In this document: in pieces, positions 47,322-56,474 of the stretch
Layout: the number at the start of each line of letters is the position of its first letter
How positions within the stretch are numbered: position 1 is the first letter of the stretch
Assembly: GCF_001663155.1 (NCBI RefSeq)
Contig: NZ_CP015963.1
Span: 186,001-250,000, forward strand
Direction: 5' to 3'
Source of the DNA: Altererythrobacter ishigakiensis
GTDB lineage: Bacteria > Pseudomonadota > Alphaproteobacteria > Sphingomonadales > Sphingomonadaceae
DNA: 64,000 nt
Notes under the pieces: generated by a model
Told to the model about the DNA's origin: nothing
Database searches by the model: none
What the model saw: only the letters and a program-made list of their open reading frames with translations
Made by a program: the position numbers and the translations under genes

Positions 47322-49637
47322 ATGAATACCAAATTTTCTTCATTGAAGACGCTTGCCCTGCTTGGCGCCGGCATGGCGATGCTGCCTGCATCTGCCTACG
47401 CACAGGACGCTGAAGAAGAGGAAGAGCAACAGACTGGCCGAACCAGCATTGCCGATGCGACCAACGTGATCGTGGTGACCGGCACTAAAACCCAGAACGC
47501 CGAAAACGTGCAGGATGTCCCGCTTGCAGTCACCGCATTCAACGCGGAAAGCCTAGAAGCACTCAAGGTTCGTGACGTTCAAAGCCTGACCTATTCAGCG
47601 CCCAACGTATCGCTCGACCAGATTGGCACCAGCCGCGGCACAGCCAACTTCTCGATCCGCGGTCTAGGCATTAACAGCTCGATCCCGTCAATCGACCCGA
47701 CAGTGGGCGTGTTTGTTGACGGCGTTTACCTCGGGTTCAATGGTGGCGTTGTTTTCGACCTGTTCGATTTGGAAAGCGTTGAAATTCTGCGCGGCCCTCA
47801 GGGCATCCTGTTCGGCCGGAACACCACCGGCGGCGCGGTGTTGATCAACACCGGCAACCCGACTGACTACCTGACCGGGAAATTCCGTGCGGCGGTCGAT
47901 GGACCGCTGTTGGATGGTGGCCGTGGCGGCGCAAATTATACCGTTAGCGGCGTAGTTTCAGGTCCGATCGTTGAAGACACCCTGCTGTTCAAGCTGGGCG
48001 GATATTACAACAAGGATGAAGGCTACTTCACTAACCTGTTCGATGGCTCGAACCACGGCAAGGCAGAGACCAAAATCCTGCGAGGAGCGCTGGAAGGTCG
48101 CTTTGGCGATCTTACGCTGACCGGCAAGCTCGACTATTTCACCAGCGATGGCGACGGCCCTTCAGGCCAGAACCGCGGTCTGTTCGAGCGTGACACTTTC
48201 GATCTGTCGATCGACGAGCGCGGTAACTACGACAACGAAATCTGGACCGGCTCTTTGACCGCTGAACTGGACATCGGCCCGGGCACGCTGACGAACATCT
48301 TCGGCTATCGCGAATATTCAGCGACAACGCTGGGCGATATCGACAGTCTGCCGATCTTCGGTTTCCATTCAAGCACAGAAACCGAGCAGGATCAGATTTC
48401 GAACGAGATCCGTTACGCGATCTCTACCGACAACTTCGATCTGACAATCGGCGGGTTCTACTTTGACCAGTCGATTGCCTACACCGAGACTCGTGACCTG
48501 CCGCCGCTCAGCCCGCTGACCTTCTATGGCGGCGGATCGCAGGACCACGAAGTCTTGGGCGCATTCGCGGCAGGTCAGTATTACCTGACTTCGGACTTTT
48601 CCGTTATCGCCGGTATCCGCTGGAGCCGCGAGGAAAAGAATGCGGGCGTGACTTATGTTCGCCCGCGTCCGGAATGTTCAGTTGTTGGCGGCACATGCCC
48701 AACCAGCGGCACAAACCCATTCATTCCGACCGAAAACAACGGTTTCGAAGATGGCCGCAGCTGGACCAACTGGTCGCCGAAATTCGGCTTCCAGTATGAA
48801 TTCGACGACAGCCAGATTTATGCACACTGGACCCGCGGCTATCGCAGCGGTGGCTACAACTTCCGTATCACCAACGCGACGGTGTTTGAGACTGTAGTTG
48901 TTCCGGCAACTGGCGGTAACTTCGGCTTCGATGAAGAGCGCGTAGACAACTACGAGATTGGCGGCAAGTTCCAGACCAGCGATGGTGCATTGACCGTCAA
49001 CGCTGCCGTCTATCTGACCAAGATCGATGACATGCAGCGCGAAGTGAACCAGAGTTCGCCAACTGCTGGTGTCTCGCAGTTCATCCTGAACACGGCGGAC
49101 GCCGAGATCCTTGGCTTCGAAGCTGAAGGGCGCGCGCGGGTAACCGACAATCTGATCTTCACGGCGAACCTTGGTATCATCGATGACGACTACAAGAGCG
49201 TAGCCTTTGATATCTCCAGCGACGGCGCGATCGACGATGCAGACACTGCTCTGCGTCTGCCACGTGTGCCCGAAATCACCTGGGGCGTCGGCCTTATCCA
49301 TGAGCTGATCTTGCCTGCAGGGGCGATCGTCAGCCGCGTGAACTATCAGTTCCGTGACGAATTCGCCTACACGGATAACAACTTCGGCTGGATCCAGGCT
49401 GCTGACAACCTTGATGCCAACATCACTTGGGAAACCCCGATGGATGGCCTGTCGGTATCAATCTACGGCAAGAACCTGCTCGATCAGGTTCAGGCTGGCG
49501 GGGACACCCAGCTCCCGTTCGGCGGCCCGCTTGGGAACGGCGTAAACCGTCCATTCGATGCCTACCCAGCTGCAGGCACTCTGTCGCCGCTGTCGAAGGG
49601 CCGCCAGATCGGTGCGGAAATGACCTTCGAATTCTAA
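47322..49637 (+). CDS. TonB-dependent outer-membrane receptor
   Basis: 771 residues. A signal peptide (KTLALLGAGMAMLPASAYAQ) and an acidic stretch precede a TonB box-like IVVTGTKTQNAENVQ. The plug has VPLAVTAFNAESLEALKVRD, FSIRGLGINSSIPSIDPTVG, VDGVYLGFNGG and VEILRGPQGILFGRNTTGGA. The 22-strand barrel follows and ends in MTFEF, with Phe for Bam recognition. It is the common sphingomonad iron/complex-substrate type; ligand unknown. A ribosome site GAGAGGAG precedes the ATG. Confidence 0.92.
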   Translation: MNTKFSSLKTLALLGAGMAMLPASAYAQDAEEEEEQQTGRTSIADATNVIVVTGTKTQNAENVQDVPLAVTAFNAESLEALKVRDVQSLTYSAPNVSLDQIGTSRGTANFSIRGLGINSSIPSIDPTVGVFVDGVYLGFNGGVVFDLFDLESVEILRGPQGILFGRNTTGGAVLINTGNPTDYLTGKFRAAVDGPLLDGGRGGANYTVSGVVSGPIVEDTLLFKLGGYYNKDEGYFTNLFDGSNHGKAETKILRGALEGRFGDLTLTGKLDYFTSDGDGPSGQNRGLFERDTFDLSIDERGNYDNEIWTGSLTAELDIGPGTLTNIFGYREYSATTLGDIDSLPIFGFHSSTETEQDQISNEIRYAISTDNFDLTIGGFYFDQSIAYTETRDLPPLSPLTFYGGGSQDHEVLGAFAAGQYYLTSDFSVIAGIRWSREEKNAGVTYVRPRPECSVVGGTCPTSGTNPFIPTENNGFEDGRSWTNWSPKFGFQYEFDDSQIYAHWTRGYRSGGYNFRITNATVFETVVVPATGGNFGFDEERVDNYEIGGKFQTSDGALTVNAAVYLTKIDDMQREVNQSSPTAGVSQFILNTADAEILGFEAEGRARVTDNLIFTANLGIIDDDYKSVAFDISSDGAIDDADTALRLPRVPEITWGVGLIHELILPAGAIVSRVNYQFRDEFAYTDNNFGWIQAADNLDANITWETPMDGLSVSIYGKNLLDQVQAGGDTQLPFGGPLGNGVNRPFDAYPAAGTLSPLSKGRQIGAEMTFEF

Positions 49638-49662
49638 TTCGAGCAACATCGGAGATTATGGG

Positions 49663-49695
49663 AAGGGCGCTTCTTCGGAGGCGCCCTTTTCTTTT
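49663..49695 (+). terminator. Intrinsic terminator of the TonB receptor gene
   Basis: AAGGGCGC (49663-49670) and GCGCCCTT (49681-49688) form an 8-base stem around TTCTTCGGAG, followed by TTCTTTT. It begins 26 bases after the stop. Confidence 0.85.
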
Positions 49696-49700
49696 GCAGG

Positions 49701-50159
49701 CTATCTCTGCTCTGCGATCAGGAGCAGCGCGATATGCTTGTCATCAAAGCAGACAAAACCCCATTCCACGCTGACATTTGAGATCGGGTTCCACAATCCG
49801 TCATAACGGTTCGAGACAACTGTCAGCGAAGAGCTGTCGAATGCTGACAAGAAGTCCTGAGCGCAGCGAGACGCAGCGGTGAAACCAAGCCATTCCTTCG
49901 AGGGGTTGGAGATGTCGTTTGCGATCGCCTTTGTGATCTCGCCAAACGCTGTACGCGGGCTATCCGAGTCACCATGCGCATCAAGCAGTTCCCAATTGAA
50001 GCCGATGGGCAAGTATCCGTGCTTCTGTACAAATGCGTCAGCCACCGCAGAATGTAGTCCTGCGTCAGGTTGTGTCAGCCCATGTTGAAACGAAGTGCGA
50101 GCGCCTGCGTTCAGGCGAGGCAGCCATTCGGCTTCAAACCGCGCCAGCGCCTCACTCAC
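49701..50159 (-). CDS. Conserved hypothetical protein coupled to YggS
   Basis: 152 residues, cytosolic by appearance. ALARFEAEWLPRLNAGART is a helical start, and the rest mixes strands and helices (YLPIGFNWELLDAHGD, NRYDGLWNPISNVSVEWG). No known family recognised. Its start lies in the end of the YggS gene (four-base overlap), so it is translated from the same message, and it is convergent with the TonB receptor gene. Confidence 0.62.
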   Translation of the reverse strand: MSEALARFEAEWLPRLNAGARTSFQHGLTQPDAGLHSAVADAFVQKHGYLPIGFNWELLDAHGDSDSPRTAFGEITKAIANDISNPSKEWLGFTAASRCAQDFLSAFDSSSLTVVSNRYDGLWNPISNVSVEWGFVCFDDKHIALLLIAEQR

Positions 50160-50833
50160 TGCTCTTGCTTCCGCCGCTCGCCAAACAGAGCGGTCCCAAC
50201 ACGCACATGGGTCGAGCCGAGCATCACAGCGGTTTCGTAATCACCGCTCATGCCCATGCTCAGCTGCTCAAGGCCATTGTCGGAAGCCAGCTTGGCCAGA
50301 TAAGCAAAGAATGGTGCAGGCTCGATGTCGAGAGGTGGGATACACATCAGGCCCGCTATCGGAATGTCGGCAGAATGCGCCAGTTCAATCAGCGAAGGCA
50401 AATCGGAGACTGCGCAACCGCCCTTTTGTTCTTCCTGGCCAATATTGACCTGGATAAAACACGGCACCCGCTTGCCTGCCTTATCCATGGCTTTGCCAAG
50501 TGCTTTGACAAGGCTCACTCGATCCAATGCGTGTATGCAGTCAAATAACGCTATAGCATCTTCGGCCTTATTTGATTGCAGCTGACCAATCAGATGCAGC
50601 TCGACCCCGGGATAGGCTTCGCGAATTGCCGGCCATTTCTGTTGCGCTTCCTGAACCCGGTTTTCCCCGAACACGCGATGCCCAGCTTCCAGCAGGGGTG
50701 AGATCTTCTCTGCAGGATGAGTCTTGCTGACTGCAATCAGTGTGACGCCATCAGGATCGCGGCGCGACGGCTTGCACGCCTTTTCAATATTGGCGCGGAC
50801 ATCTTCCAGGCGAGTTGCAGCTTCATTTGCCAT
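50156..50833 (-). CDS. YggS-type PLP homeostasis protein
   Basis: 225 residues. Lys37 in AVSKTHP binds pyridoxal phosphate. VFGENRVQEAQQKWP, LHLIGQLQSNKAEDAI, CFIQVNIGQEEQKGG, GLMCIPP and LSMGMSGDYETAVMLGSTHVRVG are the conserved blocks of the alanine racemase-N fold. It keeps free PLP in balance; no known enzyme reaction. Length is normal. Its start lies beside that of the ThiE-like gene, which runs the other way. Confidence 0.93.
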   Translation of the reverse strand: MANEAATRLEDVRANIEKACKPSRRDPDGVTLIAVSKTHPAEKISPLLEAGHRVFGENRVQEAQQKWPAIREAYPGVELHLIGQLQSNKAEDAIALFDCIHALDRVSLVKALGKAMDKAGKRVPCFIQVNIGQEEQKGGCAVSDLPSLIELAHSADIPIAGLMCIPPLDIEPAPFFAYLAKLASDNGLEQLSMGMSGDYETAVMLGSTHVRVGTALFGERRKQEQ

Positions 50834-50855
50834 GACGGCGCGCTATAGCGTGACG

Positions 50856-51392
50856 ATGGCACAGTTCCAGTCCCTACCTGCGCTTTGGCTGCTTTCTGAC
50901 GAACGCAACGATGCGGTTCTTGAATCCGCTTTGGCGCGATTGCCGCGCGGTTCTGGCTTCGTTTATCGCCATTATCATCTAGGCGATCCGCAGCGCTGGA
51001 CCCGGTTTCGGGAACTAAAGCATAGCTGCCGAGCTTATGGCCATGCAGTCATTCTGGCAGACAGCGCATTGACGGCGCGCGAATGGGGAGCAGACGGGAT
51101 CTACGGATCACCGCGCGCGCTATATCCGACCAGGCAAGACTTGCTGACGATCGCGACGGCGCACGACATGCGCGAGATTGGGGACGCGCATCGGGTCAAG
51201 GCCAATGCAGTGATGCTGTCACCTGCGTTTGCCACCAACTCGCATCCGGGCGCGCCGTGCCTTGGCACCAGCCGGTTCAAGATGCTCGCCCGGCACTCTC
51301 AAGTGCCGGTTATTGCGCTGGGCGGCATGAATGTTCGCAATGCCAAGCGCCTGAAATGCTCGCGCTGGGCGGCGATCGACGGGCTCAGTTAA
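50856..51392 (+). CDS. Short thiamine phosphate synthase-like protein
   Basis: 178 residues from the ATG at 50856; ATG at 50832 or GTG at 50850 are alternatives. It resembles the TenI/ThiE TIM barrel: WADGIYGSP-type phosphate strand (ADGIYGSPRAL), ATAHDMREIGDAHRV, VMLSPAFATNSHPGA and VIALGGMN. It is shorter than ThiE (about 210 residues), and the H-x-G-Q phosphate motif and the R that follows it are altered. It may be a ThiE variant, a TenI-like protein or a decaying copy. Function not certain. Confidence 0.72.
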   Translation: MAQFQSLPALWLLSDERNDAVLESALARLPRGSGFVYRHYHLGDPQRWTRFRELKHSCRAYGHAVILADSALTAREWGADGIYGSPRALYPTRQDLLTIATAHDMREIGDAHRVKANAVMLSPAFATNSHPGAPCLGTSRFKMLARHSQVPVIALGGMNVRNAKRLKCSRWAAIDGLS

Positions 51393-51470
51393 GCAATCAG
51401 CATTCCGCACTTCGCTTGACCGCGAGTCCGGGAAGATTCATGGTGTGTTCTTACAGGAGATTTTGGCACC

Positions 51471-53822
51471 ATGGCGACACGCTCGATGCGCAAAAAAGGA
51501 CAGGCAGATTGGCGGGCGGCATTTCGTCGCTCGATGCGCCGCGCTGCGCAAATGGCGGGCGCAGGCGGCCTGCTGATCCTGCTGGTCTTTCTGACTCTGG
51601 CAATGGCCAGCTATACACAGACTGACCCGTCTGGTTCTACCGCCGCATCAGGCACTGACATTCGCAATTGGATGGGCGCGAGCGGGGCGTGGGCTGCGGA
51701 CAAGGTCCTGGGCACATTCGGCATCACGTCAGTGCTGCTGCTGCCGCTCATATACATTGGCGCGCGCAAGCTGTGGCAAGGGATAGAGCACGAGGACGAA
51801 GAAGACACGACGCGCTGGTGGCTGCCGCTGGGCATGCTGCTGATCGCAATGGTGCTGCTTTCAACCTTCCTTTCGCTCGTCTTTGAAGGCCCCAACAGTA
51901 CCTTGCCAGCCCAAATGGGCGGTATTTCGGGCCTTTTAGGCGCCAGTGCCATAGATGCCATCGCGAACCGATTTGGTGATGATTTGTCTGGATGGGTCAC
52001 TGGTGGCCTGGTGGTTACCTGTCTTGCAGGCGGCATCGGCTTAACCACAAGGGTTTTCGCAATTGACTGGAGGAGCTTGCTGACTCTGCCTGATTTTGTT
52101 CGCGGTCTCTTGCCGGAGCGTTCAACGCGCGAAATCACCGATGACAATTCGGGTTCAACGATCAAGCGCGTCAAGGCCAAGCGCGCGAAGTCTGAAAACG
52201 AAGCGGTGCCGGAACCCACGCCGCGCCGTTCGCCAACGATCAGCGATCCCACGGCGGCGCCGAAGAAAGCCGTGCTGGCCAAGGCCAAGCAACGCGACAT
52301 GTTTGCGAATTTCGATCTGCCTAATCTGGATCTGCTAGAGGACATGCCGGAGGATAAGGCGGTCAAGCTCGACAAGATGGCGCTGGAACGTAATGCGCGC
52401 CTGCTCGAGAACGTGCTCGACGATTTCAACGTCAAGGGTGAGATTACCGCGGTGCGCACTGGTCCGGTTGTCACAATGTACGAGCTGGAACCGGCGCCGG
52501 GGATCAAGGCCAGCCGGGTGGTGGGACTAGCAGAGGACATCGCCCGCAATATGAGCGCTATCTCCGCGCGTGTTGCGCCGATCCCGGGCAAAACGGTGAT
52601 GGGTATCGAGCTGCCCAATGCTGAACGGCAGATCGTCAGCTTCAAGGAACTTGCCGCATCCGCTGCCTTTGCTGAGAACAAAGGAACGCTGCCGATCATT
52701 CTGGGCAAGGATATTGCGGGCGAGCCGATCGTCGCAGACCTCGCCGCGATGCCGCACTTGCTGGTCGCCGGTACCACCGGTTCTGGTAAGTCGGTTGGCC
52801 TCAACGCGATCCTCTTGTCGCTGCTCTATCGTTTCACGCCAGCCGAATGCAAGCTGATCCTGATTGATCCTAAGGTGCTGGAATTAAAGAGTTATGATGA
52901 CATTCCGCACTTGCTGTCGCAGGTGGTAACAGAGCCGCACAAGTCGGTTCGTGCGCTCAAATGGGCGGTCGAGGAAATGGAGCGCCGCTATCGCATGATG
53001 AGCAGCGTCAATTCGCGCAATATCGGCGGTTTCAATGAGAAGGTGCGCGCTGCCGCAGCGAAGGGCAAGCCGCTCGGCCGGCGGGTGCAGACCGGCTTTG
53101 ATCCGGAAACGGGCGAGGAGCTGTATGAGGAAGAGCAGCTCGATTACGAGCCACTGCCGATGATCGTGTTGATCGTTGACGAGCTGGCCGACCTGATGGT
53201 CACCGTCGGCAAGGAGATCGAGGTGCTGATCCAGCGGCTGTCGCAAAAGTCGCGCGCGGCGGGCATTCACCTGATCATGGCGACACAGCGCCCTTCGGTC
53301 GATGTCATCACAGGTGTGATCAAGGCAAACCTTCCCACCCGTATCAGCTTCAAGGTGACCAGCCGGATCGACAGCCGCACGATCCTGGGCGAACAGGGCG
53401 CGGAGCAGCTGCTGGGGCGTGGCGACATGCTCTACAAGCCGAACACGGGCGCGCTGATCCGCGTTCACGGGCCCTTCGTCAGTGATGACGAGGTGGAACG
53501 GGTTGCCAACTATTGGCGCGGCCAGGGCAAGCCCGAATACATCGACGCGGTCACCGAAGAGCCCGAAGATGGCGGCGGGCTTAGCTTCGAAGACGAGTTG
53601 ACCGCGTCTGACAGCCCGGAAGAGCGCAAATACCGCCAGGCGTGTCAGATCGTGATCGAGAATCAAAAGGCTTCTGGATCATGGCTGCAGCGCCAGATGG
53701 GTGTAGGCTACAACACGGCAGCCAAATGGATCGAGCGGATGGAAGCCGAAGGGCTGGTTGGCCCCGCAAACCACGTTGGCCGCCGCGATATCTACCGCGA
53801 CCAAGACGGCAATCCTATTTAG
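51471..53822 (+). CDS. ftsK: DNA translocase FtsK
   Basis: 783 residues. Four membrane helices lie in residues 30-200. A linker rich in Lys, Arg and Pro follows (KAKRAKSENEAVPEPTPRRS). The motor has Walker A GTTGSGKSVGLN (about 436) and Walker B MIVLIVDELADLM (about 564), and TQRPSVDVITGVIKANLPTR is the RecA-fold signature. A winged-helix gamma domain (ASGSWLQRQMGVGYNTAAKW) for KOPS reading closes it. It moves the terminus region during division. AGGAG precedes the ATG. Length is short of E. coli but normal for Alphaproteobacteria. Confidence 0.96.
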   Translation: MATRSMRKKGQADWRAAFRRSMRRAAQMAGAGGLLILLVFLTLAMASYTQTDPSGSTAASGTDIRNWMGASGAWAADKVLGTFGITSVLLLPLIYIGARKLWQGIEHEDEEDTTRWWLPLGMLLIAMVLLSTFLSLVFEGPNSTLPAQMGGISGLLGASAIDAIANRFGDDLSGWVTGGLVVTCLAGGIGLTTRVFAIDWRSLLTLPDFVRGLLPERSTREITDDNSGSTIKRVKAKRAKSENEAVPEPTPRRSPTISDPTAAPKKAVLAKAKQRDMFANFDLPNLDLLEDMPEDKAVKLDKMALERNARLLENVLDDFNVKGEITAVRTGPVVTMYELEPAPGIKASRVVGLAEDIARNMSAISARVAPIPGKTVMGIELPNAERQIVSFKELAASAAFAENKGTLPIILGKDIAGEPIVADLAAMPHLLVAGTTGSGKSVGLNAILLSLLYRFTPAECKLILIDPKVLELKSYDDIPHLLSQVVTEPHKSVRALKWAVEEMERRYRMMSSVNSRNIGGFNEKVRAAAAKGKPLGRRVQTGFDPETGEELYEEEQLDYEPLPMIVLIVDELADLMVTVGKEIEVLIQRLSQKSRAAGIHLIMATQRPSVDVITGVIKANLPTRISFKVTSRIDSRTILGEQGAEQLLGRGDMLYKPNTGALIRVHGPFVSDDEVERVANYWRGQGKPEYIDAVTEEPEDGGGLSFEDELTASDSPEERKYRQACQIVIENQKASGSWLQRQMGVGYNTAAKWIERMEAEGLVGPANHVGRRDIYRDQDGNPI

Positions 53823-53878
53823 CGTCTATAGAGCTGAAATTGGGTAGAAAGCGGTCATCAAGCGTGTAGGATTAGCGG

Positions 53879-54169
53879 ATGACTGGTCGCCCCAAGTTTA
53901 AGCTTTCGAGGCTTCGTGAAATTGGTTGGGCGAAGTGGGACCCAATTGGACTGAGTGGGACCGAAGATTGGTCCGAAGATGAATACGACAGTTATCTACT
54001 CCAAGCGGCTGGGCGCTTGTGGAATGGCGAGAGCCGACAAGAAGTGACGAGCTACTTGGTCAGTATTGAAACTGAATACATGGGCCTTGGCGAGGCACCC
54101 GGCATTCATCAACGGGCAAATGAATTTGCTGACGCGCTGAGTAATTATGTAACCGAGCTCCGCGCCTGA
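53879..54169 (+). CDS. Small DUF1871-like hypothetical protein
   Basis: 96 residues, acidic, no signal. KWDPIGLSGTEDWSEDEYDS with YLVSIETEYMGLG gives the 'WDPIG...DEYD' plus C-terminal helix pattern seen in DUF1871-type and many unnamed small proteins. The family is often near toxin-type or housekeeping genes without clear role. A weak ribosome site (TAGGATTAGCGG) precedes the ATG. It sits 57 bases after ftsK. Base use is slightly more AT-rich than in ftsK. Confidence 0.62.
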   Translation: MTGRPKFKLSRLREIGWAKWDPIGLSGTEDWSEDEYDSYLLQAAGRLWNGESRQEVTSYLVSIETEYMGLGEAPGIHQRANEFADALSNYVTELRA

Positions 54170-54275
54170 TGTCCGCTATTGGGTCGTTAGCGGACAATCG
54201 TGGATCGCACGGATCTTGGTATCCAATCACCCTCAAGATCATTGGTTAGCGGGTTTTGGCGGAACGCCGCATTGA

Positions 54276-54292
54276 CGTCACAATTTGTGACG
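54276..54292. promoter_or_regulatory. 17-base palindrome
   Basis: CGTCACAA-T-TTGTGACG is a perfect palindrome with one centre base. It lies in the gap 54170-54466 upstream of the barrel operon. A protein-binding operator is the likely use; CTTTT follows, so a weak terminator is not excluded. Confidence 0.5.
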
Positions 54293-54340
54293 CTTTTGGA
54301 ACTATTTTAACACCTTGAATAACCGATTTGGCTCACAAAA

Positions 54341-54370
54341 TTGGGGGTCTGCTCGCACGGGGTGTATATA
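54341..54370 (+). promoter_or_regulatory. Candidate promoter of the barrel/ATP-grasp operon
   Basis: TTGGGG (54341-54346) and TATATA (54365-54370) are 18 bases apart, giving a start near 54377 and a leader of about 90 bases. The -10 lies in GGGTGTATATACCC, an inverted repeat. Both hexamers are imperfect. Confidence 0.35.
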
Positions 54371-54466
54371 CCCGCGTGTATCGGGCGTGCGACCCGCGCA
54401 TGGTTCGCGCGTGGTTTAAAATCAGGGTTAGGAATTTCTAAACGACATCTGCGTATTCGTGCGTAG

Positions 54467-55402
54467 ATGACTAAGAACAAAGCCTACAGGGGGATAGGCC
54501 GCGCTTTCATGCTCGTCTTGAGCATCGCGTGCCTCGGTTTCACACCAGCAAGTGCCATGGCGCAGGAAGGGGGGTGGACCCTCGAGCCAAGTGCCCGCGT
54601 CGAAGCGGGCGTGGTCAGCGCGGAAACAGCGACACGTGACGAGCAGATCGTGGTTGACGGCGACGCGCTGACCTTCCGCAGTCAGCTCGCTTTTGATCTC
54701 GAGGACGAGGATACACGGTTCCGCCTGGAGGCCGACCGGATCGAAGTCGTTCGCCTGGGCGATGGCCGCCGTGACAGCAACCGTAATCGCATCACCGCGC
54801 AGTTCGATCAGGAACTGAACGAAGACTGGGATATCCAGCTCCGTGCCCGATACTACGACGATCTGGTGACCGCGGAATCCTCCGATACCGACGAGATTCA
54901 GGGTTCGGTGCAGGTCACCTACGAGCCGAAGCGCGCCCACCGCTTCCGCGCCAGAGCCACCTGGCGAGAGCGTGAATATGACAACGGGACCGGCGGCGCG
55001 CAGACCACCGGCGAAGGGCCGCGGCTTGATGTGCAGTATCGCCACCGTCTTGGCCGCTACCACTACGTGACCCTAGATGCGCGCGCCGAAGAGATCAATT
55101 CGGATGATCCCCGTCGCGGTTACCAGCGCCAGTCTGCCAAGGTTTCCTACACCCATCCGCTGACCCGTGACCTGCGCGTCCGGCCTGCGGTCGAATATCT
55201 CAACACAAAGTTCGACGGACGACTGACCGAAACCGGTGCGCGTCGCAATGACGAACTGTTCGTGCCGGAAGTCGAGCTGATGTGGTGGCCCGACCGCTGG
55301 CGCATCGAAGCCGAAGCCAAATATATCACTTCGAGCAGCAACCTCGCGACCCGTGATCGTGAGGGATACCGTTTCACTCTGACGGTTGGGTATGCTCTCT
55401 GA
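54467..55402 (+). CDS. Outer-membrane beta-barrel protein
   Basis: 311 residues. A signal peptide (AFMLVLSIACLGFTPASAMA) is cut before QEGGW. The rest alternates polar and nonpolar residues in about 14 short strands (RSQLAFDLEDED, IQLRARYYDD, VQVTYEPKRAH, RLDVQYRHRLGRYHYVTLDA) and ends YRFTLTVGYAL. This is a transmembrane barrel of moderate size with no enzyme motif. Its last 17 bases overlap the seven-helix gene, so it is the first gene of that operon. Confidence 0.78.
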   Translation: MTKNKAYRGIGRAFMLVLSIACLGFTPASAMAQEGGWTLEPSARVEAGVVSAETATRDEQIVVDGDALTFRSQLAFDLEDEDTRFRLEADRIEVVRLGDGRRDSNRNRITAQFDQELNEDWDIQLRARYYDDLVTAESSDTDEIQGSVQVTYEPKRAHRFRARATWREREYDNGTGGAQTTGEGPRLDVQYRHRLGRYHYVTLDARAEEINSDDPRRGYQRQSAKVSYTHPLTRDLRVRPAVEYLNTKFDGRLTETGARRNDELFVPEVELMWWPDRWRIEAEAKYITSSSNLATRDREGYRFTLTVGYAL

Positions 55403-56471
55403 GCTGATCTCTAATCTACGCCGAGTGTGGGGGCGCGCCACGCCGCAAGTGCGGCGCCCCTTCTACATCGGCCTTGCCGTCGGGGCTGTCCTGGCGGCGC
55501 TTGTGCTTGCCGGTTTCCTGAACACCGGCAGCTTTTTCGCCATGCCTTCCTCCTTCGAAGGTACGGCAACCTCCTACGCAATCTGGGGCCTCAGACCATC
55601 CAACCTGTTGATGGTCTTGCCCTTGGGCGCGTTCCTCGTGGTGCTCGCCCGCAGCTTTGTCGGGGTGAAGGCGTTTGGTCTGTTCACCCCCATGCTGATC
55701 GCGTTGGCCTTCCTGCAAATCGGCCCGATCATGGGCCCGATAGTTCTGATTTCCTCGGTGCTTACCGGAATGATCGTAACCCCAACCTTGCTAAAATTGC
55801 GGATGACGCGCGTTGGCTTCCTGGGTGTGCTGATCTCACTCGTTGTGCTTGTCCTTGTGGGCCTACAGATCATCCTCGATACCAACTTGCAGGTGGACGC
55901 ATTCCCCGTGATCGTGACCGCGCTGGTCGTTGAGCGCTGGTGGAAACAGTGGGAAAAGGACGGACCGAAAGAGGCCGCCTTCATCGCCTTCAGCACGTTC
56001 ATTCTCGCACTGGTCATCCAGTTTGTGATGGTCTCGCAATTTGCGCTGGCTCTGATCGAGATGTCACCGCTGTTGATGCCGGCGTTCACCGCAGTAGCGA
56101 TCGCGATACTCGGCCGATACCGCGGGTTGAGACTTTCGGAGATCAAGCGCTTTGCACCGATCTGGCTTGAACGGCGACGAATGGCGCGCGAGCAAGCACT
56201 GGAAGACGACGAAGTTGAAGAGCTGTTCAAACGGCGCGCCGGCATCGGGATTGAAGAGGCCAAGGAACGCGCGCCTCCGGTCGAAGGTATGTGGGTCATC
56301 CGCTCCGCGGAAGATCTGACTGATCGAAGGCGAAGGCGACGCGTGCCGCAGCCAATCCGGAAACCTGATAGCGGGGCTCAGTTTGAGCCTCGCATTGGCG
56401 CATCTGAGGCCAAGCGCAAACGCCCGCTTGTCTACAACGCGTGGATCGTCCGCGAAGAAGAGGACGTCTGA
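55386..56471 (+). CDS. Seven-helix membrane protein of the ATP-grasp/transglutaminase-type system
   Basis: 361 residues. Seven hydrophobic helices span residues 28-245 (YIGLAVGAVLAALVLAGF, SNLLMVLPLGAFLVVLARS, FTPMLIALAFLQIGPIMG, VGFLGVLISLVVLVLVGLQI). It matches the '7TM' half of proteins usually fused to an inactive transglutaminase, but here the fusion part is absent. The last 110 residues are cytosolic and charged, with two copies of a short motif: WVIRSAED (303-310) and WIVREEED (353-360). It is co-transcribed with the barrel and the ATP-grasp gene. Confidence 0.75.
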   Translation: MGMLSELISNLRRVWGRATPQVRRPFYIGLAVGAVLAALVLAGFLNTGSFFAMPSSFEGTATSYAIWGLRPSNLLMVLPLGAFLVVLARSFVGVKAFGLFTPMLIALAFLQIGPIMGPIVLISSVLTGMIVTPTLLKLRMTRVGFLGVLISLVVLVLVGLQIILDTNLQVDAFPVIVTALVVERWWKQWEKDGPKEAAFIAFSTFILALVIQFVMVSQFALALIEMSPLLMPAFTAVAIAILGRYRGLRLSEIKRFAPIWLERRRMAREQALEDDEVEELFKRRAGIGIEEAKERAPPVEGMWVIRSAEDLTDRRRRRRVPQPIRKPDSGAQFEPRIGASEAKRKRPLVYNAWIVREEEDV

Positions 56472-56474
56472 CCC

